A DNA stretch of 64,000 nt from Impatiens glandulifera (GCF_907164915.1 NC_061863.1:2975840-3039839); one strand, 5' to 3'. Shown: positions 11,409 through 25,052, numbered from the stretch's first letter. Made by a program: numbers and translations. Notes: generated from the sequence alone by a model not told the origin.

Positions 11409-11541
11409 GGTAGCTCAGTGGTAAGAGTCGGGTTAAGAGACCAAATGGTCACAGGTTAATTCACATAGATTTTAAAATAAATTTGAAGTAAGGGGCCATA
11501 GATGTGGGGTGTTATTTTAGTTCTCCTTAATTAAAAAAAAA
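11409..11541 (+). mobile_element. tRNA-derived SINE (U2 copy)
   Basis: Same A box, B-box-like region, body and A-rich tail as the U1 copy at the orthologous site. Confidence 0.65.
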
Positions 11542-13678
11542 TGAAATATAAATATCATTTCAAAAAATTTGAAATTAAAAATTAAATCATATCAGAATGG
11601 TTTAAATCTAGTTTGTGACTAAAGAGTCGTCACCTAATATTTTTTTCAAAATTAGGAATAAATAAATAAATTATTGTCTTGTAGAACAATAATGCCTTTG
11701 GAAAATAAATTTGTATGTGTTATGTGTTTGATTACACGTGAGAAATAGTCTTGGTGTTACAATAATGCCTTTGGAAAACATTCTCTATTCCTAATATTTT
11801 GACTATTTTTAGAAAATATTTTACACTTATTTATCCGTTTATTTGTCAATTCTTATCTGATCTAAAATATATAAACTATACCTTAATAATAAATTTAAAA
11901 ATCATACTCATTAAATAGGATAATTATTTTAAATATAATAATTATTATTTTCAAATAAATAAATTAACACTTTGAACGTGAGAAAAAAACGAGAAAATAA
12001 GAAGAATTAAAATTTATTAATTTTATGATTATAAATAAATTAATCTGTGATTTTTTTGAGTTTTAATCAAATATTTAAAAATGAACCTAAAGATTTATTT
12101 TTATTAAAAACATTTGTTCTTTTAGAAATTATTTTTGTACTTGAGCTACCTTATGTGTTCAATATAGTCAAAATTATATATTATTTAAAATTATTAGACA
12201 TTTATAAACTTGTGAAATCAATATTTTATCTTATCGTATAAGTATAATACTCTTAATTGTTGGTGGCTCATACCTATTAATGTGTTTGTGATATTTTCTC
12301 CAGTCCGTCATTTTTCTTAACAGCAAAGGAAGTGAAATAATTGGATCTGAAGTTATGTTTCGAGAGGAAAGTAGTCATTAGGTACAACTCTACCGAGTCA
12401 AGATTTTTTTAAGAGGTCGATTTTTGTGCGATAAAGTGTTTATAGACCATGTCCTAACCCGACAAAACAATACTTTAGAATTGTTGTATCGAACTGAATG
12501 TACATATTAATCAAAACCTTAATCTTATTACTGATAAAATAATGACATTTTCACTGTCATAACTCTAAATTTAAATAAATTTATTAGTCACTTGGAGATT
12601 TTTTTTTATAAAAGAAACAAATCAAAAACAAAATGAGCCCGAACAACCATAGAGAAGAGAAATCAAATGTGTCAAAAGAGAAATGACAATAATGAATCAA
12701 ACACTTAGTTAGAAGAAGCTATCTTATTTAAAATTGAGTTTGTATGGATACTCTAAATCTATAAATTAATTTATGTGATAGGTAAATTTTCAAAATATTA
12801 CATTCACACTTTACAATATTGTGTATTCTTAATTTTTTTTCAAAATATCAACACTTTACAATCTTGTTTGATGTCTAAAAATTATAATGTCTCGACATTT
12901 TTTTCTTCTGAAAACGGCGTTTAACTAGATAGTCTTGACCCCGTGCCTTATCTAGCTCTCAAATTCTGAGTGGGATGAGAAAGCGAAATGAGAGGCTAAA
13001 ACTAGAGTTCATAAAAAAATATTCGTCCTCATTAAATTATGTGGCTTACATTCCTCTCGAATCTCGTAAAACGAGACAAGAAAATGACTTTCTCAAAAGT
13101 CACCTCGTCTTAAAATGAAGTGAAAACCGAAATAAGACTTAATTAAATTTTAACTAGCTTTGGTTTGAAAGAGTCGTTACTCAATTTTATTAATATTTAG
13201 AAAAATAAAGTCACATGTATATGAACACGGGTTTTGGGATTTTGTTTATGTTTCGTTGAAAGGTTAGACATGGGAAATGACATCACCTCTATGTCTCAAG
13301 TGCCTACCCCGAAGGGTGGTCTCTAGTATAAATATTTGGTCATTTATTAAAAGACACATTTTACACAATTTTAAATATAAGAAGGTTGTCATTATAATTA
13401 TATCCACATGTTTTAAAATTTTCTATTTACGTCCTAACTTAAAACTATCATATTACTCCATATTTGTTCATACATGTGTCTATGTCGTAATCATGTTATA
13501 TTAAATATATTTAATTATTTAAAGGATCGTGTACCTATATCGTAGAGGCAACGAAGAAGGCGAAATCTGAAATGATTTGAAAATTTAGATTAATATACTG
13601 AAATGTAAGGTTTAATACCTAGATCATGTAGAAATTTTATTTATGATTTTTAGAGTCACCAAATAAAAGATACACATT
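11542..13678. other. Old noncoding spacer of U2
   Basis: Counterpart of 1937-4080. A local copy error repeats AACAATAATGCCTTTGGAAAA (11687 and 11759) in place of the U1 sequence. No gene. Confidence 0.4.
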
Positions 13679-14177
13679 CTGCAAGTAGGGATGACAACAG
13701 GTACTCTACCCGTTGGGTAGTGAAGTACTCATCCCTGAACCCGATTTTTATTTTAATATCCGTTCCCGACCTCAAACCCAACGGGTATCTCTATTTATAT
13801 CCCCATCCCCGATTTGTAGGGTACTCGATACCCGACGGGTACCTGATTAAAGTTTGAAATTATATTTATTATTTTTAAATATACTAAATATTAAAATATT
13901 TTATTTTAATTAACACATTTAAACTAATAATTTTAAATTATTATAAATTAAATCTAATATATTAACTAATATGTTATTAAAAATAATTGACCAAAAAATA
14001 TTAATAAATATATATTTTATCCTTAAACAAAAGTTAATCATTCATACTACATAATATAAATTCATTCATACTATATAATATAAATCCATACTACAAAATA
14101 TAAATAAACTTAAAACGAATATAATAATATACCTAACTAAACATAAACATCAAAATATTCATCATTAATGCAATTTT

Positions 14178-14666
14178 TGTTGAGGTGTTCCTTGCCATTG
14201 TGGGCGGGTTTTAAACTCCGGGTAAACGGGTAAGGGTTTTTTGTTATGAAAACAGGTTAGAGTATAAATACTTTTTTGGGGTATTATCCTCATAACACAC
14301 TAAGGTTGAGAGAGAGTGAAGAGATCTAGGATTTTCTACGTCTTCTTGTTCTTTGGCTAATCTAGAGTGAGAGGTTGGGAGAGCTTTTGATTGTGGAGGA
14401 TTCCAATCATTCCTAGTGTAATCACTTCTTTCATTTGAAAGTAGGGCATGTAAGTTTCTACTATTAACATTTCTTTGATTTAGTGAAACTTATCCCTCCC
14501 GTGGACGTAGATCAATTTTGACCGAACCATGTATATTACGTTGTTATTGTTTTCTGCTATTTCAGTTCTTGGTAATCTATTTTTCGTCATAGACGATTTG
14601 AAAACTAATTTATTACAGGTTTGATTTCTAAGAAGATCCGTAGTTTTGTTGTTGCAAAACCCAACA
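14178..14666 (+). repeat. 5' LTR of U2 Copia
   Basis: TGTTGAGGTG to CCCAACA, ending directly before the primer-binding site. A TATAAATAC motif near 14263 is a plausible promoter for element transcription. Confidence 0.9.
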
Positions 14667-14803
14667 GTGGTATCAGAGTAGTATTAATTGGTTATCTGTT
14701 TTAACATTAGAGCAGAGTGTTCTGCTGGTAACTTGACGAAATTCAAAGAGGAGATCAACTGGTTTCTTTGCTGGGATTTTTGTCAGTTGTTAAGGTAGTA
14801 ATA

Positions 14804-15573
14804 ATGAGGAAATCTAGACCTTATATGGTGAGTCTGAATGGTACAAACTACAGGCAATGGAAACTTATGATTAATGATATGTTAGTTTCAGATGATTTGA
14901 ATGAAGCAATTGAAAATAAGGGTGTTAGACCTGAGACTATAAAAAAGGCTGATTAGAAAAAGACAAATAGAAAGTCATGCAGCTTTATTCGTTCCTGTGT
15001 TGGTGTAAATATTGTGCACCATGTTGAGAATGAGACTACGGCGTATGGTGTGTGAAGAAAACTTGAAGCTCTCTACGCTGAGAGGTCAGCAGGGAATAAA
15101 GAAGCACTAGTACAAAGGCTGGTGAATCTGAAGTATATTAATAATAAATCAATTGTTGAGCACTTGAATGAATTTCAAAATATTTTGAATCAGATTAGTA
15201 GTATGAAGATAAACATTGATGATGAGGTGCAAGTACTTTTAGTCCTTAGATCTTTGCCTACAAGTTGGAAGACACTTATTATAACTCTTAACAACTCAGC
15301 ACCAAATGGTAAAGTCAACATGACATTTTTCACCAGTTCATTACTTGATGAGGAGAATCGAAAGGGGGATAAACCCTCTAAGTCTGATATGTTGGTGGCT
15401 GATAGAGGAAGATCAAAGGATAATATAAGTGGTTCGAGCAGGGGCAAGTCTAGAAGCAAGTCTAGAGCTCCAAAGAAGGATGGTGTTTGCCATTACTATG
15501 GAAAAATGAGTCATTGGAAAAACGAGTGCTGGAAATTTAAAAATGATAAAAAAAAAGGGTACAGTGAAGCCTA
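14804..15573 (+). pseudogene. Copia gag remnant
   Basis: Reads SLNGTNYRQWKLMINDML, the typical Copia gag start, then a helical capsid-like part and a basic RGRSKDN/RSKSRAPKK tail. In-frame TAG (14954) and TGA (about 15052) stops replace Trp codons. The zinc knuckle at 15488-15529 has lost its second Cys (CHYYG instead of CxxCG). A nine-A run near 15548 coincides with a frameshift between gag and protease frames. Confidence 0.85.
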
Positions 15574-15599
15574 GAGAAAAGAAAGAACAGAGTGCAGAT

Positions 15600-16700
15600 A
15601 CATATGCTTATGCTTCAAATGGTGAACTAACATATGATTTCAAATATCAAGACTCTTGTCTTAGCACATCCTCAAATGAAACAACATGGATTGTTGACAC
15701 AGGTGCCTCATTCCATATTACTCCACACAAAGGTTACTTCTAATCATAGAAAGCTGGTGATTATGGTGAGGTTCGCATGGATAACAGTAGTACGTATCCA
15801 AGATAGTTGGTCTTGGTGATGTTAGAATCGAGACAAACATGGGTTGTTTCCTGAAATTGAGAGATGTAAGACATGTTCCTGATTTGAGAATGAATTTAAT
15901 TTCAGCAGGTAAGCTCGATGATGGAGGCTACTATAATGTTTTTATTGGTGGAGCATAGAAGCCAAGCAAGGGTTCATTGGTTGTTGCACGAGGTAAGAAA
16001 TGTTGTTCCTTATATAAAACAAAATTGAAAATTGTCTATGATACAACATATTCTATCGTGATGGAGTCATCCTCTAATTTGTGGCACAAGAGACTATGTC
16101 ACATTAGTGAAAAGGGGCTGAATGTTTTGATCAAGAGGAATGAGTTGATGAATCTCAAGGATTCTCATCTTGAAAATTGTGAGCATTTCTTGAAGGGTAA
16201 GCAGAAGAGAGTCTCCTTCAGTAAGTCAAAAGTGGAACTGAAAAAGAATGTCCTTGAACTGGTCCATATAGATGTTTGTGGTCCTATGAAGATTAAATCC
16301 ATAGGTGATGCTTCTTATTTTGTAACCTTCATAGATGATGCATTTAGGAAGGTTTGGGCCTATGCTATAAAGTCCAAGGATGAGGTTGCAGCAAGGTTTG
16401 AGGTCTTTCACAAGTTGGTTGAAAGAGAGACAGGAAGAAACTAATGAGGGTGCAGTCAGATAACGGGGGAGAGTACATAGGCTCATTTGATGATTATTGC
16501 AAAGAGAAGGGTATTCGACATGAGCAGATTGTGTCCAAGACTCCACAACAAAATGGTGTGGCATAGAGGATGAACAGAACAATGCTGAAACGGATGAGGA
16601 GCATACTCTCCCATGCCAAGTTGGCTAAGCATTTCTGGGCTAAAGTCATGAGCACTATAATATATGTGATCAATCGTTCTCCCTCCAAGCCATTGCATAA
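15600..16700 (+). pseudogene. Copia protease and integrase remnant
   Basis: Protease motif WIVDTGASFH at about 15687-15716 is intact. The integrase zinc-binding region begins LWHKRLCHISEKG, but its second Cys is Phe (CEHFLKGK). Catalytic Asp codons are seen in VHIDVCGP and VQSDNGGEY. The catalytic Glu in the NGVAERMNRT context is a TAG stop (16564-16566). Frame changes occur near 15740, 15830 and 16440, so no functional integrase can be made. Confidence 0.85.
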
Positions 16701-16703
16701 TAA

Positions 16704-16809
16704 GTGTGTAGAAAGCGTTTAGTCAGGTAAAGATATTAATTATGACTATTTACGTGGTGTGTAGAAAGTGTTTGGTCAGGTAAAGATATTAATTATGACT
16801 ATTTACGTG
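16704..16809 (+). repeat. 53-bp tandem duplication inside Copia
   Basis: 16704-16756 and 16757-16809 are near-identical copies starting GTGTGTAGAAAG. The segment encodes the SVWSGKDINYDY part between integrase and RT, so the copy arose within the dead element. Confidence 0.85.
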
Positions 16810-18740
16810 TTTTTTGGTTGCAGAGCTTTTGTGCATGTTCCAAAAGATGAGAGGTCTAAGCTAGATGCAAAAACCAGGCAATGCATATTTTTGGGGTATG
16901 GTGATGAAAAGTAGGGATACAAGTGTTATGACCCAGTTGACAAAAAGGTTTTGAGAAGACTAGATGTGGTATTCCTTGAAGATCAGACTATTGAGATTTT
17001 TGACGATGGTGAAAAACTTAATGCATACATACGTGATCTTTCTGGTCTTGAGCTGTCTCATGATGTTGAGGAGATAATGCCACATGTAGCTTCAGACTTA
17101 GATAGTGATGATGATGTTTCTCAGGGTCAATCTATAGGCCATGGAAATGATACAGCAACTGATCTTGGTGATAATATTGAGGTTGATTTTGAAGTTTAAT
17201 AAGAAGATGGAAATCAACAGAATCAAGAAACAGATGTACTTAAGAGGTCTACTAGGAATAAAAGATCAAGTTCTAAGTACCCTGCAATAGAGTATGTCCT
17301 TCTAACTGATTGTGGGGAACCTATATGCTATAAGGAGGCTCTTGAGGATGCTCATAAGAAAAAATGGCTAGCTTCCATGGATGAAGAGATGAAGTCATTG
17401 CTGAAAAATGGCACATATGAACTAGTTGAAAGACCAAAGAATATAAAAATATTATAAAATAAATGGGTATACAAGATCAAGAAAGAAGGTGATGATAGCA
17501 AGACAAGATACAAGGCTAGGCTGGTTATCAAAGGTTTTGGCCAGAGACATGAAATCGATTATGATGAGATTTTCTCACCGGTAGTGAAGATGACTTCTAT
17601 CCGGGTGGTGTTAAGTCTAACTGCTTGTATGGATCTTGAGGTTGAACAGCTTGATGTCAAGACTGCATTTCTCCATGGTGATTTGGATGAAGATGTTTAT
17701 ATGGAGCAACCTGAAGGTTACATTAAGAAAGGTGAGGAAGGCAAGGTGTGCAAACTTGTCAAAAGTATGTACGGTTTGAAGCAAGCACCAAAGAAGTGGT
17801 ATCTTATGTTTGAGTCGTTCATTAACATCCATAGGTACATGAAGACGTATACATATCATTGTGTCTTTGTGCAAAAGTTTGCTTTTAATGATTTTATTAT
17901 ACTTCTCCTGTATGTTGATGACATGCTGATTGTAGGGAGAGACAAACTCAAGATTTCCAAGTATAAAATGGATTTGGTTAAGTCTTTTGAGATGAAAGAC
18001 TAAGGTCAAGGAAGACAAATTCTTGGAATGCAGGTCATTCGTGATCGGGTGAAGAAAAAGTTATGGCTGTCTCAAGAGAGATATATTGAGAAGATTCTAA
18101 AACGATTCTGTATGGACAAGGCAAAATCAGTTGCTTGTCCATTGGCTACACATTTGAAAATAAATAAGACAATGTCTCCTAAGGATGAATAGGAAAAACA
18201 AGAAATGTGTAGTGTTCCATATACTTTAGCAATAGGCAGTCTGATGTATGCAATGGTTTGTACAAGACCGGATATAGCTCATGCAATTGGAGTAGTTAGT
18301 TGTTTCCTTTCAAAACCCGGTAAGACACACTGGGAAACAGTTAAGTGGCTAATGAAATATCTTCGAGGGACCTCCAAATACTCTTTGTGTTATGATACTG
18401 GAAAGCCACATGTTGAAGGGTTTTTCTTATTCAGATATGAGTGGTGATATTGACACGATGAGATCAACTTCAGGGTATTTGTTTACCTTTGAAGGAGGAG
18501 TTGTATCATGGCAGTCTCGTCTACAGAAATGTGTTGCTTTGTCTACTACAGAAGCTGAATATATTGCCATTACTGAATGTTGTAAGGAAATGAGATGGAT
18601 GAAAGAATTTTTGAAAGAAATAGGCATTACACAAGACAAGTTTGTGGTGTTTAGTGACTCATAGAGTGCTATACATGTGAGCAAGAATCCAAGTTTTCAT
18701 TCACGTTCAAAACACATCTAAAGAAGGTACCATTGGATCC
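16810..18740 (+). pseudogene. Copia reverse transcriptase and RNase H remnant
   Basis: Contains the RT marks DVKTAFLHGDL, SMYGLKQAPKKWY and the catalytic YVDD (17911-17922). RNase H signature VSWQSRLQKCVALSTTEAEY lies near 18500. Stops at 18001, 18190 and 18661 and a frameshift near 18400 break the frame. RT motifs remain recognisable, so decay is moderate. Confidence 0.88.
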
Positions 18741-18935
18741 GTGAAGTGCTCGAGAAGAAGAAGTTATACTTAGAGAAAGTGCATACATATGAGAACGGAT
18801 TAGATAAGATGACAAAGGGTTTGTCAAGAGGTAAGCATGAGATATGTTGTGCCAAAGCCGGGATGGTTCTGGCAGGAGCGTCACGATGATGAATGTTTAT
18901 AGCAACATTCTGCCATGGCTCGGAAGGGGGAGAAT

Positions 18936-19424
18936 AGTTGAGGTGTTCCTTGCCATTTTTGGTGGGTTTTAAATTTCGGGTAAACTAGTCAGGGTTTTCT
19001 GTTATGAAAACTAGTAAGAGTATAAATACTTTTTTGGGTATTTTCCTCATAACACAGTAAGGTTGAGAGAGAGTGAACAGATCTAGAATTTTTCTACTTC
19101 TTCTTGTTCTTTGGCTGATTCAGAGTGAGAGGTTGGGAGAGATTTTGATTGTGGAGGATTCTATTCATTCTTAGTGTAATAACTTCTTTCATTTGAGAGT
19201 AGGACATGTAAGTTTCTACTATTGACATTTCTTTGATTTAGTAAAACTTATCCCTCCCGTGGACGTAGGTCGATTTTGACCGAACCACATATATTACGTT
19301 GTTATTGTTTTATACTATTTCAGTTCTTGGTAATCTGTTTGTCGTTATAGACGATTTGGAAACTAATTGATTACAGGTTTGATTTCTAAGAAGATCCGTA
19401 GTTTTTCTGTTGCAAAACCCAATA
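18936..19424 (+). repeat. 3' LTR of U2 Copia
   Basis: Begins AGTTGAGGTG and ends CCCAATA. Both terminal dinucleotides have drifted from TG..CA. Its body is the sister of the U1 solo LTR. Confidence 0.9.
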
Positions 19425-19546
19425 ATTTTCTCACACACAAAATAAAACACATCCTTCTTGAATAGTCTTGTAGAAGTTACAAAAATATCAACTTTGTTGA
19501 TGTTAAAACGGAAGAAATAAATGTCGAATATTAAGTTAATAAATAG

Positions 19547-19807
19547 AAAAAAGGCCCACTTAGACGTATATACTTGTACAATTAGCTCACTTAGACGCAT
19601 GTACTAATAAAAGGTCATTAAACATATGTACTATCAAAAATTGGTTTAATCTCTTTTAGTAAATCATAGTTAATTTTTATTTATTTATTTATTAATTAAA
19701 TATTAATATATTTTCTCTCTCCTTTATTTCTATTAATAAATGAACTTTCAATTTTTATCTTTTTCATAAATTTTTTATTAATTATATATGAAATTTTTTA
19801 TTTATTA

Positions 19808-19870
<63 letters not shown>

Positions 19871-20524
19871 CATTCATTATTAATTATTTTAATTTTATGT
19901 TTCTTATTTTTTTAATATTTTTTTCTTATATTAACATTGGTTATTATTTATTTTAAAATTTTTTGGTCCAACGATTTAATATAACAATAACTTATTATTT
20001 TATTAATAAAAATAATTCAACACAAAAATAAATTAATTAATAATCAAAAAATTTAAATAATAAAAACACCAAAAGAGTAATAATTTTATTAATTTCATTT
20101 TTGTTCATATTAAATTAAATAAGAAATAAATCCTTCAAAAAATATTATAGTAAAACATAAAATTCATAAATAAGTTGCTAAATTTTTTCAAAAATGAGAA
20201 TTTAAGAAATATAAAAAATAAAAACTGATAAAAAAAAAAAAGAAGATGAAATAAAAAATAAAAATTAATATAAAAATAATAATAAATTTAAGAATAAAAT
20301 AAATTACAAAGAATGGAAAATAAAAGTGAAAAATAATGAGGGAGAAAATATATTAATATTTAATTAATAAATATATAAATTTAAAAATAAAAATTAACTA
20401 TGGTTATTAAAAAAGGCCAAATTAGTCAATTTTCGATAGTGCGTAGGTTTAAATGACATTTTATTAATACACACGTCTAAGTGAACTAGTTTTACCAGGA
20501 AATACGTCTAAGTGAGCTTTTTTC
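19547..20524. mobile_element. Long-TIR Mutator-like foldback element (U2 copy)
   Basis: Same element as 5190-6138, flanked by TAATAAATAG (19537-19546) and TAATAGATAA (20525-20534), slightly mutated duplications. Confidence 0.75.
19815..19866. repeat. (TA)26 microsatellite
   Basis: Uninterrupted TA run inside the foldback element. The U1 counterpart near 5464 is much shorter, so it expanded after the U1/U2 split. Confidence 0.9.
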
Positions 20525-21097
20525 TAATAGATAAGTATAAGATTATAAAAGTTGAAGAACAAGCGTAATTTTATTAGTAATATTGAAATTTGAAAAACAC
20601 AAATAAAAATATTACTTACTTGCATAGTTCTGTTGTAAAGGTTGAACAATATAACAATCTTTTTATTATTGGAGATTTGAAGTTAGAACAAAAACTAGAT
20701 AGAAGTTGAAGTAAGTTTGAAAAAAAGATGAAAAATGAAGAACGGAGATTAAGAGTCGTGACTAATTAGAGGGAAACACTTATTATATTGAAGTTGATGT
20801 AATTTATGGTTTTAGGTAAAGAGAAAATAAATACTATATTTATTGTAATGATGGTTAAGATGTGGAATTTGAAAATTCATTTAAATTTTAACAATATATA
20901 TATATATATATATTAATTTTAATATATTCGGGTATCGGGTTTGAATTTCCAATACTACCATCCTCGACCCCAAACCCGATCGGGTATTTTCACTCCCTAT
21001 CCCTGAATCCGAACATAATTTAAAATACCTAAATCTGACCATCGGGTACCCACGAGTATCATGTATATGGGTACCTATTGCCATTCCTAACTGCAAG

Positions 21098-22840
21098 TCT
21101 ACAAGTTGGACAAAATAATAACACAATTATAAAAACTATATATATGTATATCTTTACTATTGGAGTCATGATTTACGATTTTTTGAAGTATAATATTTAT
21201 CTATAATTGAATATGAGACTATATTTAAACAAATTCTCTCTCAAAGTTCATGATTATGAAATATGTCAGAAAAAAATCTACTGATTTATCTATAATTGAA
21301 TATGAGAGTATATTTGAAACAAATTCTGAAAAAAAATCACTTTTTTAAAAATACTCTGTAGTAGAAAAATTAAGATTTAAAAGTTATTGAATTTTAAGTT
21401 TTTTTTAAAAACTTTAATAGAATATCTTATTTTATTTTTCTCTCCGAAATTGGTATTTTAAAATACTCTGCAGTAGAAAAATTAAGATTTAAAAGTTATT
21501 GAATTTTAAGTTTTTTTAACAACTTTAATAGAATATTATATTTTATTTTCCTCTCGAAATTGGTATTTGAAAAGGTTAAAAGGTTGCTGAATTTTAAGTT
21601 TTTCAATCTTTATGTATCATATATTAAAAAAATTATCATCCAAATATAAAGAGTATAAAAATGATTCACATAAACATAAATTTATAACACTACAAATACT
21701 TATAAAATTACGATAAAAATATGATGTTAAAAAACTATCTTTATTTAATTAAAATTATATTATATTTTCTTTTAAGTTAAATAGTTGTTTTACTATCTAA
21801 TTTATTAGAACTTTATTATAAGACTCAATTAGTTTTTTATTTTTTATTTTATTATATATATATATATTATTTAGTCTATTATATTATATATATTTGTTAT
21901 TTTTAAATAATTAAACTAATAAATCGACTTAACCTATTTAATAACTGACCAAACCGAACCAACTAATAAACCGACTTTATATGAGATGGTTTATTGAATT
22001 GAGACGTTACTTCAAGATGAATTGTTACTAGAGACACTAATTACTTTAATAAGTTTTAGTTTAGATATTTCATCTATTTCCTCACTTGTTCAAGTAAACT
22101 TAATGGCTTTTTATGCAATATAACATCATCAAAACCAAATTGAGCAAACTAAATGAAAGATATTGTAATAAATTCATTAAAGTTAGGACCTGTTTGGTTT
22201 GAATAATCTTTAAATAATTTAGTATTTTTTAAAATAATTATTTTTTAGCAAAATATTTTCTATTTCATTTGTTTAAAAATTAGTTGACATGATATATCAA
22301 TGATCACATCAAATATTTACTATTGACTTGCTTGATTTCATATTTAGACAATTGTTCCTATAACTCAGTGTTTCTTAATTTCATGGAGAAATGCAAATAA
22401 AAACAATGTTCAAATTCAACAAAAGTTTTTTCATATCATTAATTTAGTATTGAAATTATTTTGTCTTCAACAACCTGCAAAATGATGCTTTAGACTTGTT
22501 ATATTCAGGGTCAACTCTGTGATAAGTGCAAGACCTAGGGAAGCCCATCCCCGGGCAGTCTTTTTGAAATTAAGTTATTTAATTAAATTTATTAGTTTTG
22601 TAAAAGTGTATAACATAGTGGCTTAGGATGGAAAATATGATTTTTATTTAGGTATAAAGAAAAAATAATTGTTTGAACAATTTTCTAAAAATAAAATTAA
22701 GGTAGCCAAATTCTTTTCATGTTCTTATCAAAACACTTGTTTAATAACGTGTCATCATTCATAACCTTCGTGTCATCATTCATAACCTTCGTTTAGATAA
22801 GATTGTTGGTTAAACTAAAGAGAGAAAGATTGTTAGTTAA
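21098..22840. other. AT-rich spacer of U2
   Basis: Counterpart of 6713-8416. A 22-bp tandem duplication (GTGTCATCATTCATAACCTTC twice, about 22749-22791) and a ~60-bp block absent from U1 lie just before the TRIM. No gene. Confidence 0.5.
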
Positions 22841-22845
22841 GAATG

Positions 22846-23762
22846 TGTTAAAATTAAAGAGAGAAAAATTGTATTGAATTGTTATTTATGGTTACATAAA
22901 TTATGTCTAATTGTTATTTATGGTTACATAAATTATGTCTAGACATATAAAGAAACTAAATAATATAATATTGATGTTATCACAATTTATAATGTTGTGA
23001 TAATATCTTACAAATATAATATATTATACTCTAACCTCCTCACTCAAACTCACAATGTAACAAAAATAACCATTGAGAGTTTGACAATCATAAAACGAAA
23101 GCGCGAACAATAAGAAGTTATGTAGCATTTTTAATCTTCTTCTCTTCCTTCTCTTCTCTTTTGCCCAATCCATTGACCATCCACCAAAAAAAAGTTCTAC
23201 TTCGATTCAGACCAACCAAAAATAACAACAGAACAAAAACCCAAAAACCAAACTGAAATCAACAACCCACAACAACCAAACCAAACATTACAAACTTAGG
23301 GAAAACTCAAACCAAATTCAACTCCTTTTACTCAACAAAACAACCAAAACCAATCAAACAAAGACCAATCAAACTACTAAGATCCTCAATCCAACTAGAC
23401 GACAACAAATTCACACAAACAAAATCCAAGACCCGGGCCAAGATAAGTTACTTAAGAACATCGACATAACAAATATTAATAATAAATTATTAAAGTCCTC
23501 CATCAATGGCTAAGGTAACCATTGATGGAGAAAGCGAAAGACTATTTAATTGACTCAAGAACAATAATAAGACTCTAATACCATGTTAAAACAAAAGAGA
23601 GAAAAATTGTATTGAATTGTTAATTCATGGTTACATAAATTATGTCTATTATATAGACATTATAATTGACATATAAGGAAACTAAATAATATAATATTGA
23701 TATTATCACAATTTATAATGTTGTAATAATATCTTACAAATATAATATATTATACTCTAACC
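22846..23762 (-). mobile_element. TRIM, U2 copy
   Basis: LTRs 22846-23036 and 23584-23762, target duplication GAATG/GAATA. The left LTR has an extra 32-bp internal tandem copy (TGTTATTTATGGTTACATAA twice), absent in U1. Confidence 0.83.
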
Positions 23763-23767
23763 GAATA

Positions 23768-25052
23768 TATATATAAAAGAAATAAAACACAACCAAAAAT
23801 AAAAAGAGCCCAACAAACAAAGTCAAATCAAATAAGCCATAAGAGAAATGCCCAACAAACAAAGTCAAATCAAATAAGCCATAAGAGAAATGTCAACAAT
23901 GAATCAAACACTGTAAGAGGCTATTAATTAAAGTGATGGATAATTTTTCAAAATATCAAAGATTAAGACTTCACAATCTTGCATAGTCTTAATGCCTTCA
24001 GACTTGAGATCAGAATTAAGACAATAATCTCCTTCCAAAACATATGTGATTATTATCTTAATAAAACAAATATGTTATTGAAATTAGAATATAAGACCAA
24101 TTCAATTTTTACCCAAAATGAAACGGAATTACATAAACAATTATAAAAAATAGTGTATATTTAGGACTATATATTTATTTTCCACTATTAATAAATACAA
24201 ACTTAAATTCTATTTGTCTAGTCTCCATTTCTCACATAGGTATATATACCAATTAAAAACAGTTTATAAAGAATATAAATTAATGTTAGTTCGAATCTTT
24301 TAAATTATTCATTAGTTTTAACATATTTTTAGATGGTCATTTATCACATGACTGAACATTTTTCGGAGGACAAATTTAAGTACCGTTCAGATTTTTCAAT
24401 TTATTTTTGTAAAGATTCATCCGACACTGAATGATTGTTTTGTTTGACTTTCTCTACTTCTCTCATTGTTATAGAACTCAAATGAGTTCGTATTTATAGT
24501 AACTCTCAAAAAAAAATTCAAATTGTTGGATCTTCTCCATTAAAATTTTAATTTTTGCAAATTTATCGTAGTATTTAATATCTAGTTTCTCATTTAGTTA
24601 TTTTGATTTTTAAGATGTTATTTTGTATTATTTACAAATTAATATTTTATTAATCTTTATTTGAATTAACGAGAATTAACTCCTTGTAAAAACAAATAAT
24701 TATTCAAAGATTATGAGTAGAAGTTGGCAAAATATTTTGAAATCACTAAACAAAGTGACAAATTTTAAGATGTTCTTCTTAAATCCATGTAGGAGGAGGT
24801 GCGATATTTTTTTGATTAAAGAAATAATAAAACATAAAGAAGAGATTGCAAGAGATTTTTATTAATTTATTTTAAATTTATGAAAATTCAAGTGAGATAA
24901 ATGGGTTTTTATATCCTCAGATGTGTTTGAAAGGCTTGATTCAGAAAATGACAGAAAAGTTGACTAATATTTTTATTTTTAAAGATTGGTAATTGATCTG
25001 GACAGCTCCTCCAATTGATACCAATCTAAAACATGAAACAATGTCCAGCAGC
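23768..25052. other. Spacer between TRIM and gene 3
   Basis: AT-rich, with the GCCCAACAAACAAAGTCAAAT tandem pair and the 3' flank of gene 3. No gene seen. Confidence 0.5.

Larger units (their letters stand above)
14178..19424 (+). mobile_element. Full-length but dead Ty1/Copia retrotransposon
   Basis: 5247 bp with 489-bp LTRs (14178-14666, 18936-19424), target duplication ATTTT (14173-14177, 19425-19429), primer-binding site TGGTATCAGAG at 14668-14678 (initiator tRNA-Met type) and polypurine tract GGAAGGGGGAGAAT at 18922-18935. Domain order gag, protease, integrase, RT, RNase H defines Copia. The two LTRs differ at about 14 sites in the first ~115 bp, and the 3' LTR starts AG instead of TG, so the insertion is old. 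Many stops and frameshifts interrupt the frame. Confidence 0.95.
13686..21090. mobile_element. hAT-like TIR element hosting Copia and foldback element (U2 copy)
   Basis: Flanked by perfect CTGCAAG repeats (13679-13685, 21091-21097). Ends TAGGGATGACAACAGG and TTGCCATTCCTAA. Length is dominated by the nested 5.2-kb Copia and the long-TIR element. Confidence 0.68.
10033..24504. repeat. Segmental duplication unit U2
   Basis: Nearly identical to U1 over its whole length, but longer because it keeps the full Copia element. All U1 elements occur here at the same sites with the same target duplications, so they predate the U1/U2 split. Confidence 0.9.

Noticed and set aside
17617..18018. Minus-strand frame opposite Copia RT
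   Set aside because: Shadow of the RT frame on the other strand.
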